From: Candidatus Omnitrophota bacterium
Lineage (GTDB): Bacteria > Hinthialibacterota > Hinthialibacteria > JAKQFZ01
Direction: 5' to 3'
Length of the DNA: 6,840 bases
Assembly: GCA_029558215.1 (NCBI GenBank)
Contig: JAKQFZ010000311.1
Span: 1 to 6,840 of the forward strand
A program made the position numbers and the translations under genes. Below, in pieces: positions 1 through 5,845 of this stretch (position 1 is its first letter; every line of letters begins with the position of its first letter). The notes under the pieces are model-generated. The model worked only from the letters and a program-made list of their open reading frames with translations, made no database searches and was not told the DNA's origin.

Positions 1-1442
1 TCATCCTGATCTATCTTACCTATCACATCAAAGGATGGCATCTGGGTTCGATGTATCCGCTTCACATCCGTTTCGATTTCATCTCAGGACTCGAAATCGG
101 AGCACCCGTTCGTCTTGCGGGTTTTCACGTCGGGGAAGTCACGGGGATCGAATTGATTCCAGGTCAACGCAGAGCTCAGGTGAAGATTATGTTGTCTGAG
201 AAATATCGCCTGCCTGAGGGCAGCCGGGCACGCATTGACACCTCTGGAATTATGGGGGAAAAGTACATTGAGCTTTCGTTTGGTCCTGGTCCGGGTTTTT
301 ATCTTCCCAACGACATCATCGAAGGGGAGGAACCTTTCAAGATGGAGGATGTCGTGAACAAGGGTCAAGCCATAGCCGACGAGGTCAGAACACTCGTTGG
401 CTCACTGAATCTGATTCTTGGAGAGGAGACGACAAGGACATCTCTTCATGCATTGGTCAAGAATCTGGAGAACCTGACCGCCAATCTTGATGCTGTCGTC
501 GGTGGAGAGAGGCAGAACATTCATACGATCATGTCCGAACTGACTCAGGCAAGCCAGAATCTCAGCAGTGCCTTGATTCAGGCTGAGTCTGCCATGTTTA
601 CACTGGGTGGTCTTGTGGAAGAGAATCGCGATGAAGTCCAGAAGACAATCGAAAATGTCAAGGATTTCTCTGACGGCCTTAGGAATCGGGGAGATGATAT
701 CCTGGTTCGCTTTGACAGTGCTTTGAGGCGGATCGATTCTGTCGGGCAAAATCTGGACAGACTCACCACGCAACTGAATGGTCTTGTCGGGGACTCCAGT
801 CCCCAGGTTCAGGAAATTGTCACATCGGTGAAGGACTCGTCCAGGAATCTTCAGGAAGCTTCGGGCAGCGCTAAGAGAATGCTCAAGGATCTTGAAGACG
901 GACGTGGTGTGATGGGGCGTTTGCTTCGGGATGAGGCGCTTGGAGAGAAGACCGAGAGAACGCTCAATCAGGTCAGCGACACGGTCAACGCTTGGCACAA
1001 CACGCTCAGCAGTGCCTCGCTACGTTACCGATTTCGAGGATACAGAGATCGTGAGGGTCTTGGCTTGGATGAAGACAGCAGCAACCGATGGCGCAATGAT
1101 CTGACTTTGGGGCTCAATCTCGGTGAGCGGAACTTCCTGGAAGTCGGTGGCAATGACATCGGTGGAGACAATGATCTTGAACTTATGTTCGGTCGCCGTT
1201 TCGACCGACTTTCCTTACGTGCTGGCGTCAAGGATTCAGAAGCGGCCATAGGTGTGGATTGGCTTCTGATTCGCGACTGGTTCGAACTCTCCGCCGAGGG
1301 CATCGGTCTGACAGACCGTCGCGAGGAGCGACTTGATCTGATCGGAAGACTCAGCGTCCACGACCATGTTTCCATCATTGGGGGAGTTCAAGATGTGGGC
1401 GAAGGCAACAACGCCAATCTCGGACTGGAACTCAGGTACTGA
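1..1442 (+). CDS. MCE/MlaD-family lipid-transport protein, 5' partial, with beta-rich C-terminus
   Basis: This is probably the substrate-binding component of an Mla-type ABC transporter that moves phospholipids or other hydrophobic molecules between the inner and outer membranes. The reading frame is open from base 3, so the true start lies upstream; the Met codon at 51 is internal. Counting from that Met, the 16 residues before it (ILIYLTYHIKGWHLGS) look like the end of the N-terminal membrane anchor. Residues 1-80 are the MCE domain, with GLEIGAPVRLAGFHVGEV and the signature GIMGEKYIELSFG at 66-78. Residues about 100-320 are helical with regularly spaced Leu, Asn and Gln, and contain the DGRGVMGRLLRDEALG segment (283-298) seen in many MCE proteins. 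Residues about 322-463 switch to alternating polar/hydrophobic strands and end in GLELRY, a C-terminal aromatic like that of outer-membrane strands. Permease and ATPase genes are expected upstream, outside the window. The MCE call is firm; substrate and membrane topology are inferred. Confidence 0.9.
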   Translation, partial: ILIYLTYHIKGWHLGSMYPLHIRFDFISGLEIGAPVRLAGFHVGEVTGIELIPGQRRAQVKIMLSEKYRLPEGSRARIDTSGIMGEKYIELSFGPGPGFYLPNDIIEGEEPFKMEDVVNKGQAIADEVRTLVGSLNLILGEETTRTSLHALVKNLENLTANLDAVVGGERQNIHTIMSELTQASQNLSSALIQAESAMFTLGGLVEENRDEVQKTIENVKDFSDGLRNRGDDILVRFDSALRRIDSVGQNLDRLTTQLNGLVGDSSPQVQEIVTSVKDSSRNLQEASGSAKRMLKDLEDGRGVMGRLLRDEALGEKTERTLNQVSDTVNAWHNTLSSASLRYRFRGYRDREGLGLDEDSSNRWRNDLTLGLNLGERNFLEVGGNDIGGDNDLELMFGRRFDRLSLRAGVKDSEAAIGVDWLLIRDWFELSAEGIGLTDRREERLDLIGRLSVHDHVSIIGGVQDVGEGNNANLGLELRY

Positions 1443-1489
1443 CCATCGCTGGCTCTTGATCCGCACAACGCACCTTCCAATCCTCAAAC

Positions 1490-1504
1490 TCTCCCACTGG
1501 GAGA
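1490..1504 (+). repeat. Short perfect hairpin downstream of the MCE gene
   Basis: A 6-bp stem (TCTCCC at 1490-1495 with GGGAGA at 1499-1504) encloses the loop ACT, 48 nt after the MCE stop codon. It could end or stabilise the MCE transcript. It is followed by AGAAAAAGG rather than a T-run, so it is not a canonical intrinsic terminator in the plus direction. Pairing is seen directly; function is only suggested by position. Confidence 0.35.
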
Positions 1505-1594
1505 AGAAAAAGGCCGCATGAACATCGTCGGCAGCGTTGCTACCGACTCATAATCAACACCGTCATGGCTGTGCAGTAAGGGTGATTCACGATT

Positions 1595-1618
1595 AGGGGC
1601 AATTCATGAATCGCCCCT
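1595..1618. repeat. Near-perfect 24-nt palindrome, REP-like element
   Basis: The arms AGGGGC (1595-1600) and GCCCCT (1613-1618) flank AATTCATGAATC, which is itself palindromic around CATG. Eleven of the twelve symmetric positions pair; the only mismatch is A1601 with C1612. As RNA it would give a 6-bp GC-rich stem, an A-C mismatch, three more pairs and a CATG loop. GGGGC...GCCCC palindromes with an ATTCATGAAT core are, from memory, frequent intergenic repeats in some bacterial genomes, so a dispersed REP/MITE-type element is likelier than a gene-specific operator. There is no T-tract after it. A degenerate relative lies at 4388-4403. Confidence 0.6.
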
Positions 1619-1625
1619 CCGCGGA

Positions 1626-1641
1626 CAACTGATGGCTCTGG
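1626..1641 (+). repeat. Short direct repeat, copy A
   Basis: CAACTGATGGCTCTGG matches 4426-4441 (CAACTGATGGGTCTGG) at 15 of 16 positions, in the same orientation. Both copies are intergenic and both lie downstream of an AGGGGC/GCCCCT-type hairpin (7 nt downstream here, 22 nt in the other copy). It may be part of one larger decayed dispersed element. Function unknown. Confidence 0.45.
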
Positions 1642-1724
1642 CGACTCATTTCCACGCAACTGTTGACAGCCTGCGTTGGAAGAGTCACCATGTGTTTCAG
1701 CTATAGGCCGTTTGATATCCTTCT

Positions 1725-1729
1725 GGAGG
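1725..1729 (+). promoter_or_regulatory. Ribosome binding site GGAGG for the glycosidase gene
   Basis: GGAGG lies 7 nt before GTG 1737 and 10 nt before the adjacent ATG 1740. Spacing slightly favours the GTG, although the ATG is also usable; the difference is one residue. Confidence 0.6.
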
Positions 1730-1736
1730 GTTTGTT

Positions 1737-4316
1737 GTGATGCGATCAATCGTTTCTGTGCTTCTTCTCTCACTCTTTCTTTGGGCCTTTGTGCCGGAGT
1801 GTTGCCAGGCTGCTGATTTCCCTGTGCATCTGTGGGACTTCATCTCAGGGGATACACTCGGTTGGACGGCGGGCAATCATCTGACAGCGGTTTCTGTTTC
1901 GGCAGGTAGCCTGAAGGCGGAGACAACAGGAAGTGATCCTTTTCTGTATTCCCCAGCCATCAACGTCAATGCAGATGGTCGGCACTATCTCTTGATCCGA
2001 ATGAGAAGCAAGCTGAAGACTGCTCGAATAGACCGGTATCCTTCCTCACCGGCGAAGATCTACTTCACCACGCAAGCGCAACCGTCCTTTTCCGAGATGA
2101 GAAGCGTTGGTTTCGTCGCCTATGGCACCAATCATTGGAACAACTACCTTGTGTTTCTCGGAGATCACCCCTACTGGACAGGCACAGTCACTCAGTTAAG
2201 GCTCGACCCCTGTTCTCTTGGAGGTGTGCTTCTGGAGATTGATAAGATTCTCTTTCTGGAAGACGTCACAGTGCCTGAGTTTGTGCTCAACAGCAACTGG
2301 AATCCTCGTGAAGGCGAGACCATCCGAGATTTGTCGCCGAGCCTTCGGCTTTTCGACTACCACGACAATGCCAGCGGCATCAAGGAAGCCAAGTTCTACT
2401 ATCAGGAGATCACGAATGGCACTGCAGGACAATGGCTTCAGGACGGAGTTGCAGATGTGACTCCCGAAGATGGATTCTCCCATACGTTCAACTCTCTGCA
2501 CGCAGGAGCCTACAATTTCTCGGCAAGTCTGACGGACAAGGCAGGTAACACCACCTGGAGACGGCGGGAAGATCAGATTCTCTCGCACATCACACTGGAT
2601 GCGAGTGCTGAGACTCTCATCACTGTTGATGCGTTCAAAGATCTTGGCGAAGTCAACAAGAAGGTTTTTGGCAACAATATGCACACGGATCATTTCTCCG
2701 ACAGCGTGAGCGTGACCGGTGAGTGGGTCGCCGCTTTCGACCAGCGGGTCAGAGAGATGGGCTTACCCTTCCATCGGTTCCATCTTGGATACAGTTCCGA
2801 CCGATTCACCTGGAAAGACTGTGTTTGGATCAACGGTTTTCGGCCGGACTTGATCCCCGATCCGTGTAGTGGCGACACAACAACAAATCTCGGCCCCGTG
2901 CGTTTTGGCATGGAGGAGTTTTTTGCGAGATGTGAACGTGAAGGCACCGTTCCTTACCTCACACTGGAGTATCGGTGTTCTTTGGACACACAGGAGGCTT
3001 TTGAACGGGCTGTTCAGGATGCCGCTGATCTGGTGGAGTATTGTCTTGCACCGGCAGGTGTGAATATCAATGGAGGCACCGACTGGGCACAGATTCGTGC
3101 GGACAATGGTCATCCAGCACCCTATCAAATCGAGTACATTGAACTGGGCAATGAGGCCTGGGGCTATGACGCTTGCGGCAATGTAGCTCGCTATGTGACA
3201 GAACCTGCAGGGAGTGATCCAGCGATCGTGGCGGAACGCAACCGAAATATGGCACGCCGTTACATGCTGGACTATTTCCTCTATCAGGAGGCAATGAAAG
3301 CGGTTGATCCCAGTGTCAAACTGGTTGCCTGTGGACTGATCTCCATTCAGGAAGGCATGGGAGTGGGTGAGCGTGATGAGATCGCCTGGGACTCCGAACT
3401 ATACAGCGTTGGAGGAGATGACCTCGATGCCGTGCAGGGGCATCCGTACTACCCCTACAGTGCCTGGCAGTCCGACACCACGAAACTCTACTGGGAGACC
3501 CTCGCAACCGCAGCGCAGTATGACAGTGTGATACAGAATCGGCGTGCGATGGTTCGACGACATGCGCCTGGCAGCTATGGAAGGCTCCAGACGGTGTTTT
3601 CCGAATACAATGTCAACTACAGTTTTGGCTTTGGAGATCCGGCAAGGATTAACCTGGACTGCTCTCGAAAGCTGATGGCATGCGTCACTTTGGCTGATGT
3701 GCTCGGTGTTTGCCTCAATAATTCCGACATGATCCTGGGATGTCATCATTGGCATCTGTACAAGAGCACTTACTATGCTGCGATCAACAAGTCCGGATCC
3801 AGCTACTGGCGCAACGGACAGTTCTTCATCCTTAAGATGTTCAATCAGTACTTTGGCTCCAGGATGCTTGACGCTCGTGTCACCGGTGTGGAGACCTATG
3901 ACTACACAAAACCGAAAGGGTGTATTCTCCCACCGCAACATGGAGTGCCGATGCTTTCGGCTTACGCCAGCAGAAACACCGAAGGTGATTTGGTCTACCT
4001 GGTCGTCGTCAACAAACACATGACCGACCCAGTCACAGCGATCGTATCGTTGCAGAACTATGTTGCCTCAGGTGTTGATCTTCAGACGACGATCAGGGAG
4101 TTCAACGGGCCGACTCCGCTCTCCTACAACACGGCGAGTTCGGAGGTTCTTAACATCACAGAGTCCTCAGGGACATTCAACGGCATTTTCGAGTACACTT
4201 TTCCAGCGCACTCAGTTACCAACTTTGCCTTTTCTACTACAGGTGAAACCATTCCTACTCCCTATCCCACAAACACGACTGGAGTCGCCGTACCATGGTC
4301 TGAGGCATATAGATGA
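1737..4316 (+). CDS. Secreted modular glycoside hydrolase, clan GH-A, GH51-like (putative alpha-L-arabinofuranosidase)
   Basis: This is a predicted exported enzyme cleaving glycosidic bonds in polysaccharide; arabinosyl side chains are the best guess. Residues 1-26 form a signal peptide (MMRSIV, a Leu-rich core, then CCQAAD). Residues about 30-175 resemble a jelly-roll module common in modular proteins of PVC-like and candidate phyla, with GWTAGNH (42-48), DPFLYSP (67-73) and WTGTVTQLRLDP (147-158). Residues about 180-280 look Ig-like (SLTDKAGNTTW). The catalytic barrel spans about 293-720: GNE at 471-473 gives the likely acid/base Glu473, HPY at 569-571 is a conserved barrel motif, and SEYNVNY at 622-628 gives the likely nucleophile Glu623, comparable to DEWNVWY in GH51. 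HRFHLGYSSDRFTWKD (346-361) parallels the GH51 RxPGG...W+D segment. Residues about 735-835 are the C-terminal beta-sandwich. The tail (PTPYPTNTTG) resembles a linker but leads to no further domain. GH39 or another GH-A family remains possible. Confidence 0.8.
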   Translation: MMRSIVSVLLLSLFLWAFVPECCQAADFPVHLWDFISGDTLGWTAGNHLTAVSVSAGSLKAETTGSDPFLYSPAINVNADGRHYLLIRMRSKLKTARIDRYPSSPAKIYFTTQAQPSFSEMRSVGFVAYGTNHWNNYLVFLGDHPYWTGTVTQLRLDPCSLGGVLLEIDKILFLEDVTVPEFVLNSNWNPREGETIRDLSPSLRLFDYHDNASGIKEAKFYYQEITNGTAGQWLQDGVADVTPEDGFSHTFNSLHAGAYNFSASLTDKAGNTTWRRREDQILSHITLDASAETLITVDAFKDLGEVNKKVFGNNMHTDHFSDSVSVTGEWVAAFDQRVREMGLPFHRFHLGYSSDRFTWKDCVWINGFRPDLIPDPCSGDTTTNLGPVRFGMEEFFARCEREGTVPYLTLEYRCSLDTQEAFERAVQDAADLVEYCLAPAGVNINGGTDWAQIRADNGHPAPYQIEYIELGNEAWGYDACGNVARYVTEPAGSDPAIVAERNRNMARRYMLDYFLYQEAMKAVDPSVKLVACGLISIQEGMGVGERDEIAWDSELYSVGGDDLDAVQGHPYYPYSAWQSDTTKLYWETLATAAQYDSVIQNRRAMVRRHAPGSYGRLQTVFSEYNVNYSFGFGDPARINLDCSRKLMACVTLADVLGVCLNNSDMILGCHHWHLYKSTYYAAINKSGSSYWRNGQFFILKMFNQYFGSRMLDARVTGVETYDYTKPKGCILPPQHGVPMLSAYASRNTEGDLVYLVVVNKHMTDPVTAIVSLQNYVASGVDLQTTIREFNGPTPLSYNTASSEVLNITESSGTFNGIFEYTFPAHSVTNFAFSTTGETIPTPYPTNTTGVAVPWSEAYR

Positions 4317-4387
4317 GAGCGCAATGTTTCTGACCGTGCGTGTGCAGGGACACTGACCAGCAACCAGGTTGACCTAGATAGAGGATG

Positions 4388-4403
4388 AGAGGCCGGAGCC
4401 CCT
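4388..4403. repeat. Degenerate AGGGGC/GCCCCT hairpin in the convergent gap
   Basis: AGAGGC (4388-4393) pairs with GCCCCT (4398-4403) around a CGGA loop, with one A-C mismatch. The arms match those of the palindrome at 1595-1618 except for one base, while the core differs. It sits between the convergent glycosidase and HcyBio genes, where a hairpin could limit read-through, but no T-run follows on either strand. Confidence 0.4.
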
Positions 4404-4425
4404 ACGTCTCATACAGAACAGAAGG

Positions 4426-4441
4426 CAACTGATGGGTCTGG
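4426..4441 (+). repeat. Short direct repeat, copy B
   Basis: CAACTGATGGGTCTGG is the partner of 1626-1641, with one mismatch (G for C at the eleventh base). Beyond it the two sites keep only a patchy resemblance (TCAT a few bases on), as expected for old copies of one element. It lies 27 bases beyond the HcyBio stop codon, in the gap between the convergent genes. Confidence 0.45.
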
Positions 4442-4468
4442 GGTGATCATCCTTGCGCGATGACTGGC

Positions 4469-5680
4469 TCAAGAGTCCTGCAGTGGGCGCTCCGTCAACG
4501 GCTTGCACTTGTAGCCGCTGCCAACTCCCGGCAAGTCTGCAACCGGTTCCGTTAGCGCAAAGTTGCCCTCCTGAATCCATTTTTTCAGAGTATTAGCGAC
4601 AGCTACCGCCTTGGGATAGCTTGAAAGAGGGGCTGTCTTCACTTCCTTGCCTTGCACTGTGATGACGCCGGACTTCAACTGGGCGTAGCTGACTCGACCC
4701 AAATCTGCGACGATGCCTTGAGGATAGTTGTTTCCATAGTCAATGATGGGCGCGAGCAGATCGGCATCAGTGAGTGCCGCCCGCTCGCAGATCTCCTCAT
4801 CCAGTACCGGGATGGGAATGCCGATGCCGACCCCTAGCGTGACGCCGTAGCCGCGAAAGGAAACGCCCTTGAGGTATTCAGGACTCATCTGTTTGAGATC
4901 TCCCATGACCGCCAACGTTCCCGACGGATTCAGAGGAACACCATGATCGGAACGTGGCACATCCGGGTTATGCTGGGTTCCGTGCCAAACCACATAGCCG
5001 ATCCCACCGCCAAGGAAGATACGCGTCCCCAAGCCAATGGTTCTGTAAGTAGGGTCCTTGAGAAGAGGAGACAGCTGGCCGGCGCTTGAGTAGGTGGCGT
5101 TGCCCAGATTCGGCCGTAGGGTGCCCATATACGTATAGATCGTCTTGTCAGAGAAATTGACCGCCACGGCGTAGTTCTGATAGGCGTTTCTTGGGTTGAA
5201 AAGAACGGCCTCGTTCAGATCGCGAATGTTGATCCGAGTTGCGAGGGATTTCCGTGGGTAGCAGTCCGTTCCGTACGCCTCAGCAGTCAGGCGCACGTCC
5301 TTGCCCGAAACCAGTTCTTCGATGACATGAGCGCCGCCGTATCGAAACGCCCCAGGATGGTTCCTGTTTCGCGGGTCGTTTTCTGGAAGTGCCGAAGCAC
5401 CCAGAAAAAGATCCACTGCAGCCAAACCCGTGTAAGCTGGAACATCGTTCAGGAGCACTTTCCCGCCCCCCATTTTAATCCGAGGTTTGGAGTGCCCCGT
5501 ATTGAAGTAGATGCCCGACGAGCACATAGGCCCGAAAGTGCCTGTGGTGACGACATCTACCGTTCTGGCCGCTTCTTTGGTGCCCTTTTCCCGTACGATA
5601 TCAATGAGTTCTTCTGCCGTTGCAACTACGACTGTACCTTTCTTGATCCGATCGTTTATTTCCGAAAGAGTCCTGTTCAT
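4469..5680 (-). CDS. HcyBio (DUF39) homocysteine biosynthesis protein, L-aspartate semialdehyde sulfurtransferase
   Basis: This family makes homocysteine from L-aspartate semialdehyde and a sulfur donor, a route to methionine without O-acylhomoserine, known mainly from anaerobes (MA1821 of Methanosarcina acetivorans). It acts in the cytoplasm. Very typical segments are VTTGTFGPMCSSGIYFN, AYGTDCYPRKS, FNPRNAYQNYAVAVN, YTYMGTLRPNLGNATYSSAG and GTRIFLGGGIGYVVWHGTQH. With the start used here, the two candidate sulfur-carrying cysteines are Cys53 and Cys140, matching the two essential cysteines reported in MA1821 (Cys54 and Cys131 as I recall). The protein is 403 residues and lacks the C-terminal CBS pair of the methanogen form, as in many bacterial members. 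ATG 5680 is preferred because GGAGG lies 6 nt upstream; ATG 5686 directly abuts it. The partner NIL/ferredoxin protein (MA1822 type) is not in the window. The gene is single, convergent with the glycosidase and divergent from the kinase. Confidence 0.93.
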   Translation of the reverse strand: MNRTLSEINDRIKKGTVVVATAEELIDIVREKGTKEAARTVDVVTTGTFGPMCSSGIYFNTGHSKPRIKMGGGKVLLNDVPAYTGLAAVDLFLGASALPENDPRNRNHPGAFRYGGAHVIEELVSGKDVRLTAEAYGTDCYPRKSLATRINIRDLNEAVLFNPRNAYQNYAVAVNFSDKTIYTYMGTLRPNLGNATYSSAGQLSPLLKDPTYRTIGLGTRIFLGGGIGYVVWHGTQHNPDVPRSDHGVPLNPSGTLAVMGDLKQMSPEYLKGVSFRGYGVTLGVGIGIPIPVLDEEICERAALTDADLLAPIIDYGNNYPQGIVADLGRVSYAQLKSGVITVQGKEVKTAPLSSYPKAVAVANTLKKWIQEGNFALTEPVADLPGVGSGYKCKPLTERPLQDS

Positions 5681-5686
5681 GTCCAT

Positions 5687-5691
5687 CCTCC
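5687..5691 (-). promoter_or_regulatory. Ribosome binding site GGAGG deciding the HcyBio start
   Basis: Read on the minus strand, GGAGG runs directly into ATG (5686) and is 6 nt from the second ATG (5680). Zero spacing is unsuitable for initiation, so the second ATG is the more likely start, shortening the protein by two residues. Confidence 0.6.
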
Positions 5692-5703
5692 GATCCAGGA
5701 AGA

Positions 5704-5733
5704 TTTATGTCACAACGCAAGCGGTTTCGTCAA
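5704..5733 (-). promoter_or_regulatory. Probable sigma70-type promoter for the HcyBio gene
   Basis: On the minus strand, TTGACG (5733-5728, five of six consensus bases) and CATAAA (5709-5704, four of six) are separated by 18 nt. Transcription would start about 15 nt before the ribosome binding site, leaving a very short leader with no room for a riboswitch. Consensus match only. Confidence 0.45.
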
Positions 5734-5760
5734 TAGTTGCACTTCCGAACGAAAAAGAGA

Positions 5761-5789
5761 TTGATTTTGCAGTTGAGCGCTTTTAGGGT
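5761..5789 (+). promoter_or_regulatory. Possible promoter for the hybrid kinase gene
   Basis: TTGATT (5761-5766) and TAGGGT (5784-5789) are 17 nt apart on the plus strand, matching sigma70 consensus at four and three positions. Placement 57 nt before the start codon is suitable, but the match is weak. Confidence 0.22.
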
Positions 5790-5811
5790 AATCTCATCAG
5801 AAGTTGCCATG

Positions 5812-5821
5812 ATTCGCGAAT
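5812..5821. promoter_or_regulatory. 10-bp perfect palindrome ATTCGCGAAT, possible operator
   Basis: The perfect palindrome ATTCGCGAAT lies 24 nt before the kinase start, in the leader of that gene. A dimeric regulator could bind it, but a 10-bp palindrome can occur by chance and no second copy was noticed. Confidence 0.2.
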
Positions 5822-5845
5822 TCAGACCATCCATGGAGCAATGGC

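Larger units (their letters stand above)
1443..1736. other. Gene-free gap between the MCE and glycosidase genes
   Basis: I see no credible coding region or RNA gene in this stretch. It holds the hairpin at 1490-1504, the palindrome at 1595-1618, repeat copy A at 1626-1641 and the glycosidase ribosome binding site. A perfect -35-like TTGACA sits at 1663-1668, but the best -10 at 17 nt (CACCAT, 1686-1691) matches the consensus at only three positions, so I do not call a promoter there. The gap length suggests the glycosidase gene is transcribed separately from the MCE gene. Confidence 0.6.

Noticed and set aside
402..998. Long minus-strand open frame of 198 codons inside the MCE gene
   Set aside because: It is a shadow of the plus-strand MCE frame; it has no family resemblance and no ribosome binding site was noted.
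1490..1510. Intrinsic terminator after the MCE gene
   Set aside because: The hairpin is real but is followed by an A-rich run rather than T residues, so it is listed only as a hairpin.
1663..1691. TTGACA with CACCAT at 17 nt as a promoter for the glycosidase gene
   Set aside because: The -35 is perfect but the -10 matches only three of six bases; no better -10 lies at 16-19 nt.
3399..4019. Minus-strand open frame of 206 codons inside the glycosidase gene
   Set aside because: It lies opposite the catalytic domain, whose plus-strand motifs are clear; the minus-strand translation has no recognisable domain.
4366..4378. Small inverted repeat AGGT-TG-ACCT between the convergent genes
   Set aside because: Only four base pairs with a 2-nt loop and no T-run; expected by chance.
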